This document shows, one piece after another, positions 1 to 7,053 of a stretch of 7,107 nt of DNA. Numbering within the stretch: position 1 is the first letter of the stretch; each line of letters begins with the position of its first letter. The position numbers were made by a program, and so were the translations under genes. Origin of the DNA: an uncultured Pirellulaceae bacterium. GTDB lineage: Bacteria > Planctomycetota > Planctomycetia > Pirellulales > Pirellulaceae. The notes under the pieces are model-generated. The model worked only from the letters and a program-made list of their open reading frames with translations, made no database searches and had not been told where the DNA came from. The stretch lies in NCBI GenBank assembly GCA_947258905.1, contig CAMYKF010000032.1:1-7107 (forward strand). The letters run 5' to 3'.

Positions 1-1878
1 CCACTCGCGAGCCGTGCACATCGGTTCCAGCAAGCGAGCCCAACCGCTGAGTAGTTCACCGTATCCAGATTCCAGTAGCTGCAGTCGCATTTTCCGGGCG
101 ATGCCACGACAGGGATGGCCACCTTCACGAACATTCTCCCCGGTTATCTGGAACATGTTGGCCAGAGGCGTGTGCTGCAGATGGAAACGCGAAACCTTGT
201 CACCCGGATGATCAATCAGTCGCAATGCGGCCAGCAAAATATTGACCGCCGCAGAATCGGTTAGCGGGTTGCCGCCTTCTTCACTGGCCGCCACGCCCAG
301 CAAGCCGAGTTCGAAAATCATCTCGGCAACGGCATCATTGGTGCGGACAAGCACTCCGATCGAGTGGTCCGGATGTTGCTCGGCCAATTGTTGCACGCGG
401 CGAGCAGCCTCGGCCGCGTGCAGGTCCTTGCGACTGGTGTTTTCAAACGTGGCAAATCCGGGCAGTTCCGGCTTGGCCGTGGCGTGTGGCCGGTACTCAA
501 CCCACCATGATTCGAAAGCGGCACGTTGATCGTCCAGCTTCTCATGACGTTCCATGTTTTGAAAGATCGTGTTGACCGTATCGATCACCACGGGACTCGA
601 TCGATAACTGATGTCTCTTGTCTCGATGTCATCCAGATTGTCTTGCAGTTCATCGCGCACTTCGTCGAAGATCTGGGCCACCCCGCCACGCCAGCCATAA
701 ATCGCCTGCTTGATATCGCCGACACACAAAAACGAGCGATTGGGTGCGTCCGAACAGACGCGTTTGGCCAGCGGCTTGAGAACCTGCCATTGCCGGATCG
801 AAGTGTCCTGAAACTCATCCAGCAAAAGATGGTCGATATTCTGGTCCAGTCGCCAGGCGAGTTTGCCCCATGACTGGCCGGAAAACAGCCGCCATGCCAG
901 CCATGCGACATCGTCGAATTCCAGAATGCTGTGATCCGTTTTCAGTTTCCAGAATTCGTGATGGTAAGTTTTTAGAAAATCGTAAGCCCCCTGGGTCTGG
1001 GCCACCAGCAAATTGATGTTCAGCGCCACCGCATGCAATGCCAGTTTGCGCAGTGGCACGAAGACTTCGGGCGGCAGTTCACGCTTGCGAAATGAAGTCC
1101 TGTTTTTGGCAACGCTGCCGGAAATTCCCTTTTTGCGAAAGTTGTACCAGTCCCGTCGCGCGACCCGTTCAAGGTCTTCGGACAGTGTTCGCTTGAACGC
1201 GACCGTGCCCTCGACATCGGCGTTGCACAACTCGTCGTACAACAGGTCGATTTCCGCTTCCGGCAGCAACGGCATTTTCTGCAGCTGGTCCCAGGCATCC
1301 GTATGCTGCTCGTCGACGGTTTCGCGATAAATGTCGTAAAGATCGCCAACGGTTTGTCGCACCATATAGCTGATGCCGCGTTTCGCCTCGCCCTTGGCCA
1401 AATCATGCACGATGTTGATGGTGGCGCGGCGTGTAAGTGAGCGGCGGATGGCGCGATTGCGCAGGGAATTGATTTCGGATTCCTCGGCGATTTGCCAGTC
1501 GGGAGGCATGCCGATATCCAGACTGAACGAACGCGCGATCCTGGCAAAGAATGCATCCAGCGTTTCGACTTGCAGTGTGTTGAGGTTATGAACCAGTTCC
1601 TGAAGCAATTCGGCAAACCGCGCAGACGACGCGCCGGGTCGCTGCAGTTCCTCGGCGGTTTGTTCAGCGACCGCGGGATCTTTGGCGGCTTTGGCCAGTC
1701 GCAGCACGATGCGATCCAGAATTTCGCCGGCCGCCTTGCGGGTAAACGTAGTGGCGAGAATCGAACGGGCCGGCACACCATCGATCAACAGGCAGATGTA
1801 GCGGTTGGACAATTGAAAGGTCTTGCCCGTGCCGGCTGACGCCAGGATCATCGAGTTGCCGTGATGTAATGGAGTCAT
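1..1878 (-). CDS. addA: AddA-type UvrD/Rep (SF1A) helicase subunit of a double-strand-break helicase-nuclease, 3' part outside window
   Basis: The frame is open without a stop from the ATG at 1878 to the left edge (626 codons), so only the N-terminal part is present; AddA proteins are usually near 1,200 aa. Residue landmarks: Walker A ASAGTGKT (13-20), motif Ia TTFTRKAA (43-50), a conserved T-LDAFF segment (106-111), EFDDVAW (about 334-340), Walker B/motif II LLLDEFQD (351-358), motif III VGDIKQAIYGWRGG (386-399), motif IV ISYRSS (423-428), then IGVLVRTN and SEEGGNPLTDS. This order is typical of UvrD-like 3'-5' DNA helicases of the AddA/RecB group. The later helicase motifs and the expected C-terminal RecB-like nuclease would lie left of the window. 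The start is fixed by a GGAGG seven bases upstream and a 4-bp ATGA overlap with addB. Family knowledge: AddA drives unwinding of broken DNA ends for RecA loading. RecB is an alternative, but the AddB-like neighbour argues for AddA. Confidence 0.88.
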   Translation of the reverse strand, partial: MTPLHHGNSMILASAGTGKTFQLSNRYICLLIDGVPARSILATTFTRKAAGEILDRIVLRLAKAAKDPAVAEQTAEELQRPGASSARFAELLQELVHNLNTLQVETLDAFFARIARSFSLDIGMPPDWQIAEESEINSLRNRAIRRSLTRRATINIVHDLAKGEAKRGISYMVRQTVGDLYDIYRETVDEQHTDAWDQLQKMPLLPEAEIDLLYDELCNADVEGTVAFKRTLSEDLERVARRDWYNFRKKGISGSVAKNRTSFRKRELPPEVFVPLRKLALHAVALNINLLVAQTQGAYDFLKTYHHEFWKLKTDHSILEFDDVAWLAWRLFSGQSWGKLAWRLDQNIDHLLLDEFQDTSIRQWQVLKPLAKRVCSDAPNRSFLCVGDIKQAIYGWRGGVAQIFDEVRDELQDNLDDIETRDISYRSSPVVIDTVNTIFQNMERHEKLDDQRAAFESWWVEYRPHATAKPELPGFATFENTSRKDLHAAEAARRVQQLAEQHPDHSIGVLVRTNDAVAEMIFELGLLGVAASEEGGNPLTDSAAVNILLAALRLIDHPGDKVSRFHLQHTPLANMFQITGENVREGGHPCRGIARKMRLQLLESGYGELLSGWARLLEPMCTAREW

Positions 1879-4715
1879 GGCAAGTCCTCCGCGTCCTCGG
1901 GTTCCCATTTCTCGAACACACCTGTTTGACAAATGCTGTCGACGTCGCTGCGGTACCGCGGCTTTTCCTTCGGCGGCCAGAACATTCCGGCGCGCACCCG
2001 ACGCATGACTTCGCTGGCCACGGCATTGGCCGATTCCAGTTCCTTTTCGGTCCAGCCCGCCAGTTCCAGTACGGGTTGTTCGATGTCCTTGGCAATCAGG
2101 ATCAGTCCCGTCTCGATCCGGTAGTCCCGGGGCAAATCGAAATTGCCCAGCAAGTGGTAATACAAAGGCAACTGCAAATCAGTCCAGCGTCCGTCGCGGG
2201 TCTGGTGGCGGTCGCGCGGTGACTGGCGTTTGTCGTCCGTCTTGTAATCGTAGACGCCGACGGTTTTCAGTTCGTCATTGATGTCGATGCGATCGATCTG
2301 ACCGCGAACTTCAAACGGCTGTCCGTCGACCTCAAATTCGCACCGCGTCTTTTCCTTTTCCACCTGAAAGATCTTGTATCCCTGACGGCGATGTTCGGCT
2401 TGCCATTTGGCGAACTTGCGCAATCGGATGCGGGCCTGTTCCAGCTGGATTTGCACTGAAGGAACCGGTCGCCGCCCGTAACGGGCCATGGAAAACCGGT
2501 TCAGGCAGTCAATGATGTGCTTTTCAATGTCTTCTGCGTTGTCCGAGTGTTTCAATTCGGACTTGCCAAAATTTTCCACGACATCGTGAATCAGCTGGCC
2601 GAACTGGCGGCCATCCAGTTCATCCTGCTTGTCGTCCAGTCGCTCCAGTCCCAGCACCCGAGTCAGATAAAAACGGTAGGGACACTCGAGGTAGGCCTTG
2701 AAATCGGTGACACGCAGGCTGTTGATAGACGGCTCGTCGGCTGGCGGATGCGGGATCACAAACTGCTGTCTTTGTGGCCTCGTTGCCGGATCACCCACGC
2801 TCCAGTCCGTTGTGACTTCGCCGTCGCTGAACAGGCGGATGGCGCGGTCGGCCAGGTTTGCCGGATCACCGGTCATCAGCAGGCGGCTGGGCATCTGGGG
2901 CTGGCCGTCTTCGTCGCGACGGCCCACAACCAGTTCCACTCGATCACGTGATTTCAAAACCAGCGACAAGGCGTACGCATCACGGGCATAACGCCGGCGA
3001 TTGTCCAGCAAACCCAGTTCGCTGCGCACTGAATTCGGCAGAAACAGATTGGAACTGGCCGAGGAAGGGATGTAGCCTTCGTTGAAATTGGTGACAACGG
3101 TAACGGGCGTATCTTCCCATGGCGTATCCAGCCAACCGGTCAGAGGCAGGGAATCAGAAACCGCCGGGTCCGCCACGAACTCGCCCGAACACAATTCCAG
3201 GGCCCACTCGATCGCGTCGGGACCGGGGACCTCCCCGGCCAGCAAGTGCCCCGATTCCTCCAGTTCAATCAGGCTGCGCACGATCGACTGGCAGGCGCGA
3301 ATTGTACGGCGATGTTCCGGGTTGTTGCGATCGAGAACCGTCTTCAGGTAAATCGCGACCAACACCTTTTTCCAGGCAGCCGCCCATTGCTGCAGCGGTT
3401 TGCCAGCGCGGGCCACAACCGGCTGAATCAGTTCATAAATCTCGGCGTAGGCATTTTCCAGGTTGGCGTACAGGTCGTTGCCATGCCGATCCTTGCCGCC
3501 AAAGTACACGTTGTTGATATCGGTCGAGATGTAAAACGGCAATCGTGAGTTCTGGTAGTTGTCGAGTTCCTCCAGCCAGCGATGCGTTTCCGTTCGCTTG
3601 ACCAGCCACGCGTACATATCCGGATGACGTACCAGCTTTGCAAAGCTCTCGAAGCGGTGGTCCTCAATCCACGTCGACAGCAATTCCAGCAACACAAACG
3701 GTCGGGTATTGCCGATGGACATGCCGCCGACATCGTGCGTCTTGACACCGGCCTCGGAAAGCGCCCGACCGATGTGGGAAATCAATCGCGGGTCCGGTAC
3801 GCTGACCGCGATCTGGTCGACGCCGTATTGCCCGTCCAGCTGGTAGAGAATTGACGAGACGATTTTTGCCTGATCACCCGGCTGGTCGGCAACGCGAATG
3901 TCCTCGTCCGGGATTTCGATGTAGTAGTCCTCCCAGTTCTCAATCTTCAGGCAACCGAGGTCATCGAAGTGATCGGCGAGTATTTCATCGGCAAAGACGA
4001 TGGCGGTTACCTTGTCGGCAACCTGCTCGAGGATTTCGCGGAACACTGGACTCAGATCGACAGTGCCGACCAGAAAGATATTGTGATCGGTGTGACATTC
4101 GCCGCGGTCGATGGCGACGAGGCGAGCCGTTTGGCGATCCCAGAGCTTTTCCCGATTCAGGATGTCGAGGTATTTTCGTTGCACTTTGTTGAGAGCTTCC
4201 CAGCGCCGTGGCTCGACAAACAGCTCCGACTGCCGTGCCGCTTCGAGGACCGTGTCAAAGGTCAACTTGTTGCCAGCCAGTTCCGTGTGCCAGACCGACA
4301 AAAGCTGGGCCAGCATTTTCCAGGCGATGGAGTCACTGGTCTCGGGCACCAGGCCACTGAACTGTTTCAAGTCCCGTTCGTCGACCGATCGCAACGCGTC
4401 CACCCACGCCAGAATCTGTACCAGTTGGCTGGCCAGCGGACGGGCCGGGCGGTACAGCAACTCGGGAAAGGCACCGATGGTGGTGATTTTCGGTGGTGTA
4501 AAAATCAGATCATGCTGTTCGCCATAGTCCATTAACAGCTCCAGCAGGCGGCGCTGGCTGCGTGAACTGGGCACGACGATGATCGAACCGGACATATCGA
4601 GCTGGCCGGCCGACGCGTGCTCGGCGCCCAGCCAGTCGGCGGCGGCAGGCAGCGGCAAATGGTGCCAGTCGATAAAGTTTCTTCGTGCAGTCGATTCAGC
4701 GATCGTGGAGGCCAT
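1875..4715 (-). CDS. addB: AddB-like subunit: inactivated helicase domain plus C-terminal PD-(D/E)XK nuclease
   Basis: The protein is 946 aa from ATG 4715; an in-frame TTG at 4716-4718 immediately precedes it and a stop lies at 4734-4736. No clear SD is seen. The N-terminus has a helicase-like fold signature (IIVVPSSRSQRRL, 45-57) but no Walker A, as in the inactivated helicase half of AddB proteins. Around 527-550 the GWLDTPW...NFNEGYIP segment and then FLPNSVRSELGLLDNRRR (558-575) are typical of AddB. The nuclease domain has ECPYRFYL (677-684), GxxxHxxxE (G706, H710, E714), GQIDRID with D808, the D823-Y-K825 core, and Q848xxxY852; all catalytic positions look intact. The C-terminus has a single cysteine (C929) where an Fe-S AddB has a three-cysteine cluster. 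Role by family: the 5'-strand nuclease and Chi-type recognition partner of AddA. The 4-bp overlap with addA supports this. A generic PD-(D/E)XK nuclease label would also be defensible. Confidence 0.86.
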   Translation of the reverse strand: MASTIAESTARRNFIDWHHLPLPAAADWLGAEHASAGQLDMSGSIIVVPSSRSQRRLLELLMDYGEQHDLIFTPPKITTIGAFPELLYRPARPLASQLVQILAWVDALRSVDERDLKQFSGLVPETSDSIAWKMLAQLLSVWHTELAGNKLTFDTVLEAARQSELFVEPRRWEALNKVQRKYLDILNREKLWDRQTARLVAIDRGECHTDHNIFLVGTVDLSPVFREILEQVADKVTAIVFADEILADHFDDLGCLKIENWEDYYIEIPDEDIRVADQPGDQAKIVSSILYQLDGQYGVDQIAVSVPDPRLISHIGRALSEAGVKTHDVGGMSIGNTRPFVLLELLSTWIEDHRFESFAKLVRHPDMYAWLVKRTETHRWLEELDNYQNSRLPFYISTDINNVYFGGKDRHGNDLYANLENAYAEIYELIQPVVARAGKPLQQWAAAWKKVLVAIYLKTVLDRNNPEHRRTIRACQSIVRSLIELEESGHLLAGEVPGPDAIEWALELCSGEFVADPAVSDSLPLTGWLDTPWEDTPVTVVTNFNEGYIPSSASSNLFLPNSVRSELGLLDNRRRYARDAYALSLVLKSRDRVELVVGRRDEDGQPQMPSRLLMTGDPANLADRAIRLFSDGEVTTDWSVGDPATRPQRQQFVIPHPPADEPSINSLRVTDFKAYLECPYRFYLTRVLGLERLDDKQDELDGRQFGQLIHDVVENFGKSELKHSDNAEDIEKHIIDCLNRFSMARYGRRPVPSVQIQLEQARIRLRKFAKWQAEHRRQGYKIFQVEKEKTRCEFEVDGQPFEVRGQIDRIDINDELKTVGVYDYKTDDKRQSPRDRHQTRDGRWTDLQLPLYYHLLGNFDLPRDYRIETGLILIAKDIEQPVLELAGWTEKELESANAVASEVMRRVRAGMFWPPKEKPRYRSDVDSICQTGVFEKWEPEDAEDLP
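1886..1890 (-). promoter_or_regulatory. Shine-Dalgarno of addA inside the addB 3' end
   Basis: On the minus strand GGAGG is followed by a 7-base spacer and the addA ATG at 1878. It lies within the last codons of addB, and the addA start overlaps the addB stop as ATGA. The pattern fits translational coupling of the two subunits. No comparable SD is visible before addB or thrC. Confidence 0.75.
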
Positions 4716-4838
4716 CAATGAGCCGTGGAGAATTCAGCGAAGCGGTGGAAATCCCTTTTCAGTCCGTTGGGTGCGCTGCCATCCGTGCCATGTATTAGAC
4801 GGCAGGGGATGGACACGTCTGGTCAGTGGCGCGAAACA

Positions 4839-4855
4839 GGCGGTCAGTTTCCGCC
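4839..4855 (-). repeat. Inverted repeat downstream of thrC (5-bp arms)
   Basis: GGCGG and CCGCC are separated by 7 bases. It is the third and farthest of three inverted repeats between the thrC stop and addB. Next to it the octamer TCCGCCCT occurs twice (4850-4857 and 4860-4867). The stem is short, so chance in GC-rich DNA is possible. Confidence 0.35.
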
Positions 4856-4870
4856 CTTGTCCGCCCTGCT

Positions 4871-4884
4871 CCCGGCGTGCCGGG
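4871..4884 (-). terminator. GC-rich hairpin after thrC, possible part of terminator
   Basis: CCCGGCGTGCCGGG folds as 5 bp (CCCGG/CCGGG) with a CGTG tetraloop, or 6 bp with a 2-base loop. It begins one base from the neighbouring palindrome and lies about 40 bases past the thrC stop. No U tract follows, so a classical intrinsic terminator is not shown; it could instead stabilise a 3' end or be a repeat element. Confidence 0.4.
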
Positions 4885-4885
4885 G

Positions 4886-4901
4886 TTCTCCCCGGGGAGA
4901 A
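4886..4901 (-). terminator. Perfect 16-bp palindrome after thrC stop, candidate terminator hairpin
   Basis: TTCTCCCCGGGGAGAA is its own reverse complement and lies 23 bases past the thrC stop codon. As RNA it would fold as a 6-bp stem (UUCUCC/GGAGAA) closing CCGG. Placed directly after a gene and followed by two more hairpins, it may mark the end of the thrC transcript. The missing U tract weakens the call; a protein-binding palindrome is an alternative. Confidence 0.45.
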
Positions 4902-4924
4902 GGCAAATGCGGCAAGCAACCTGA

Positions 4925-6172
4925 CTAATTAATTGCCAATTCTTGCCAATCGATGGGCTTTTGGGAATCCAGTCGCGGCAAATCGGGCGGCGTGGTGGAC
5001 ACGTATTTCTGGGCGGCTCCCGTATTAAACACGACGACTCGTTCGTGGGGCCGAATCCACCCCTCCCGGGTCAGTTGTTCGAGGGCTCCAATGCAGGCGG
5101 CTGTTTCGGGACAAATCGAGATTCCCTCGGCTTGCGTGGCCAGACGTTGCCAGTGATCCAGTTTTTCCTCGGACACGGCAATGGCCCGTCCGTTGCTTTC
5201 CCGTACGGCGTCCAGAATCATGAAATCGCCGACGGCCACCGGCACTCGTAATCCGCTGGCTTTTGTGGACGCGCCGACAAATGGTTCGGCAAATCGCTCA
5301 CCGGCATCGAACGCGCGAACGATGGGGCAACAGCCGTCCGATTGCACGGACACCATCCGCGGCATGTTGTCATTGTCGTAGTGTCCGTCGAGCCAGCCGA
5401 GTTCGCGCAGTTCGTGAAAGGCTTTCCACATACCGATCAATCCGGTACCGCCTCCGGTGGGATAAAGGACTACGTCGGGCAGTTGCCAGTGAAGTTGTTC
5501 GGCCAGTTCCAGGCCCATCGTTTTTTTGCCTTCGATACGGTAGGGCTCCTTGAGCGTGCTGAGATCGAACCAGCCCATCGGCTCCTTGCCCTGTTTGACG
5601 ATCGCGCCACAATCGTTGATCAGTCCGTCTACCAGAAAGACTTGTGCGCCGGCCCAGTCGCATTCCACCTGGTTAACAATCGGCGTGTCGTCGGGCATGA
5701 GGACCCAAGCTTCGATGCCGGCTCGCGCGGCGTAGGCGGCCGTGGCGCCTCCGGCGTTGCCAGCGGTAGGAATGGCCACTCGCTCGACGCCAAAATGTTT
5801 GGCCATTGTGATTGCCATCGACAAGCCGCGACTTTTGAAACTGCCGGTGGGCAACTGCGATTCATCCTTGACGAACAGATGATGCAGTCCGTATTGCTGC
5901 CCCAGCGTTTCGCAGTGCAGCAGTGGACTGAGCCCTTCGCCCAGCGAAACGGGCTCGATGTCGTAGCCGGTCGGCAACAGTTCATGGTAGCGATACATGG
6001 ACACATCGCGCGCGGCCAGTTCATCCCGATCGATCTTGGAACGGATGGCATCCAGGTCGTAACGTACCCACAGTGGACGATCGGCGTGCATGGTTTGCAG
6101 CGTGTGGGCGTCCAGCCGGGTTCCGTCAATGGCCGATTCGAGATGAGAAACAAAACTGCCTTGAAATTCCAT
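4925..6172 (-). CDS. thrC: Threonine synthase (PLP-dependent, fold type II)
   Basis: The 415-aa protein would convert O-phospho-L-homoserine to L-threonine and phosphate in the cytoplasm, the last step of threonine synthesis. Visible signatures: VSLGEGLSPLL (75-85), VKDESQLPTGSFKSRG (101-116) with Schiff-base lysine K113, PTAGNAGGATAAYAARAG (135-152), the PLP-phosphate loop PTGGGTGLIG (238-247), and VVFNTGAAQKY (380-390). The segment FDLSTLKEPYRIEGKKTMG (202-220) favours threonine synthase over threonine dehydratase. The N-terminus aligns in pattern with homologues that start with a cysteine-bearing LEC...CG...RYDL region, but here reads HLESAIDGTR...RYDL without cysteines. The ATG at 6172 has no strong SD; it was chosen because the N-terminus matches the family length. 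Neighbours are divergent tdk and, after a 209-bp gap, addB; no other threonine-pathway gene is present. Confidence 0.9.
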   Translation of the reverse strand: MEFQGSFVSHLESAIDGTRLDAHTLQTMHADRPLWVRYDLDAIRSKIDRDELAARDVSMYRYHELLPTGYDIEPVSLGEGLSPLLHCETLGQQYGLHHLFVKDESQLPTGSFKSRGLSMAITMAKHFGVERVAIPTAGNAGGATAAYAARAGIEAWVLMPDDTPIVNQVECDWAGAQVFLVDGLINDCGAIVKQGKEPMGWFDLSTLKEPYRIEGKKTMGLELAEQLHWQLPDVVLYPTGGGTGLIGMWKAFHELRELGWLDGHYDNDNMPRMVSVQSDGCCPIVRAFDAGERFAEPFVGASTKASGLRVPVAVGDFMILDAVRESNGRAIAVSEEKLDHWQRLATQAEGISICPETAACIGALEQLTREGWIRPHERVVVFNTGAAQKYVSTTPPDLPRLDSQKPIDWQELAIN

Positions 6173-6214
6173 GTTGGCTTCGCAGGGTTGGCACAGTGCA
6201 TTAGACTCAAAAAT

Positions 6215-6234
6215 GCCGCGGGACTTTTCGCGGC
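6215..6234. repeat. Inverted repeat in thrC/tdk divergent intergenic region
   Basis: GCCGCG and CGCGGC are exact inverted arms around an 8-base loop (GGACTTTT), about midway between the divergent thrC and tdk starts. It could be an operator or a leader hairpin of tdk, or chance in GC-rich sequence. I saw no convincing sigma-70 -35/-10 pair on either strand of this 106-bp gap, though both promoters should lie in or near it. Confidence 0.3.
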
Positions 6235-6278
6235 CGGATGTTATTGTGCCGCAAACTGGAATGCCGGATCAATCAGCC

Positions 6279-6875
6279 ATGGCCAAACTTTACTTTTATT
6301 ATTCGGCGATGAACGCCGGCAAAAGCACGACGCTATTGCAAAGCGCCCACAACTATGAAGAACGTGGCATGAACGTGATGCTGTTCACGCCCCATATCGA
6401 CGATCGCGAGGAGCCGGGCGTGATCTCGTCGAGAATCGGACTGCGGCGGCCCGCCATCGTCTTTGAAACCGGCGACGATCTGTTCGTGGCCGTGCGTGAC
6501 CGGTTACAGGACGAGCTGGTGCATTGCGTGCTGGTAGACGAATCGCAGTTTTTGCAGCCAGCCCAGGTCCTGCAGCTGACCCTGGTGTGCGACCGCCTGG
6601 GGGTGCCGGTTTTGTGCTACGGAATTCGCACAGACTTTCGCGGCGAACCGTTTCCGGGCAGCAAGTACTTGCTGGCCTGGGCCGAGGAACTGGTGGAAAT
6701 CAAAACCGTTTGTCGTTCGGGCAAGAAAGCCACGATGAACGCCCGGCTGGACGAAGACGGTAATCAGGTGATTACGGGCGAGCAGATCGACATCGGGCAT
6801 CATTACATCGCGCTGAGTCGCAGCGAATTCAACTTGCCCGCCGTGTCACCAATCGATTACCGACCGCCCGAGTAA
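6279..6875 (+). CDS. tdk: Thymidine kinase (TK1/E. coli Tdk type)
   Basis: The 198-aa cytoplasmic enzyme phosphorylates thymidine with ATP for dTTP salvage. It matches the E. coli enzyme family from its first residues: MAKLYFYYSAMNAGKST, with P-loop at 9-17, DDR at 41-43, SSRIGL at 50-55, Walker B VLVDESQFL (84-92) with E88 the likely catalytic base, and CYGIRTDFRGEPFPGSKYL (113-131) forming the lasso and thymidine-binding region. Length is close to the usual 190-205 aa. The frame is open upstream to ATGs at 6171 and 6261, but the family N-terminus begins at 6279, so that start is preferred despite no clear SD. The zinc site looks degraded: C145 remains, while the other expected Cys/His positions read S147, S180 and E183 (GHHYIALSRSEF region). 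It is transcribed divergently from thrC. No partner gene in the window suggests a specialised role. Confidence 0.93.
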   Translation: MAKLYFYYSAMNAGKSTTLLQSAHNYEERGMNVMLFTPHIDDREEPGVISSRIGLRRPAIVFETGDDLFVAVRDRLQDELVHCVLVDESQFLQPAQVLQLTLVCDRLGVPVLCYGIRTDFRGEPFPGSKYLLAWAEELVEIKTVCRSGKKATMNARLDEDGNQVITGEQIDIGHHYIALSRSEFNLPAVSPIDYRPPE

Positions 6876-6905
6876 TCTTTACCTTTATCTTTATGCTTGT
6901 CCTTG
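6876..6905. repeat. Degenerate hexanucleotide tract after tdk
   Basis: Directly after the tdk stop come five in-phase hexamers, TCTTTA, CCTTTA, TCTTTA, TGCTTG, TCCTTG, with consensus YCYTTR (one T-G exception). One strand is almost all pyrimidine. It is a decayed microsatellite-like tract; a role in 3'-end formation for tdk is possible but not shown. Confidence 0.55.
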
Positions 6906-6934
6906 TCCGGGGCCCCTCCGTCGCGCTTACCTTG

Positions 6935-6988
6935 TTAGCGGCAGGGCGCAAGCCCTCCGGTATTGCGTGCAGGCTTGTGATGCGGCAG
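6935..6988 (+). repeat. 54-bp direct repeat, copy 1, with REP-like hairpin
   Basis: This 54-bp segment is identical to 7054-7107, with 119 bp between starts. Its first half (6936-6961) is a hairpin: TAGCGG, in which CGG pairs with a later CCG, a bulged C, stem AGGGC/GCCCT, GCAA (GNRA) loop, then CCGGT. The second half (6962-6988) has no obvious fold. It could act as a transcript end for tdk, but its exact duplication points to a repeat element. Confidence 0.85.
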
Positions 6989-6996
6989 GTTAAAGG

Positions 6997-7022
6997 ACCG
7001 GGCGGCTCGCGCCGCTCCGCTA
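6997..7022 (-). repeat. REP-like hairpin in inverted orientation
   Basis: Read on the minus strand this 26-mer has the plan of the flanking copies: TAGCGG, a bulged A, stem GCGGC/GCCGC, GCGA (GNRA) loop, then CCGGT. The outer parts TAGCGG and CCGGT are identical to the other copies and the length is identical. The stem differs but keeps all five pairs. It lies between two same-orientation copies, giving a plus-minus-plus cluster like BIME/REPIN arrangements. Confidence 0.75.
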
Positions 7023-7053
7023 GTACGGGATTACGACGGTGCATCCGGTCTTT

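Noticed and set aside
1020..1781. Open frame of 253 codons on the minus strand
   Set aside because: It is in another frame of addA; its protein is low-complexity (Ser/Arg/Cys/Pro-rich) and shows no helicase motifs, which are all in the addA frame.
3969..4535. Open frame of 188 codons on the plus strand, antisense to addB
   Set aside because: No domain or SD support, and it is fully inside addB, whose motifs run through this region.
4716..4718. TTG start of addB one codon upstream of the ATG
   Set aside because: The adjoining ATG at 4715 is the more likely initiator, and neither has an SD that would favour TTG.
4719..4838. Possible promoter for addB (TAATAC-like box near 4795-4800 on the minus strand)
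   Set aside because: No matching -35 element at proper spacing and only a partial -10 match; not strong enough to list.
4734..4919. Small open frame of 61 codons between thrC and addB on the minus strand
   Set aside because: It spans all three inverted repeats, has no SD or recognisable motif, and its composition looks like translated intergenic DNA.
6171..6278. Longer tdk start giving 36 extra residues
   Set aside because: The extension overlaps the thrC start region and has no family counterpart; the E. coli-type N-terminus begins at 6279.
5342..6358. Open frame of 338 codons on the plus strand, antisense to thrC
   Set aside because: It lies almost wholly over the well-supported thrC gene, has no recognisable motif, and runs past the tdk start. 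Long antisense frames are expected in GC-rich coding DNA.
6829..7044. Minus-strand open frame over the tdk 3' end and repeats
   Set aside because: Its protein includes an alternating Lys/Ile-type stretch made by the hexamer tract, and it crosses the hairpin repeats; it is best explained as an artefact of repeat DNA.
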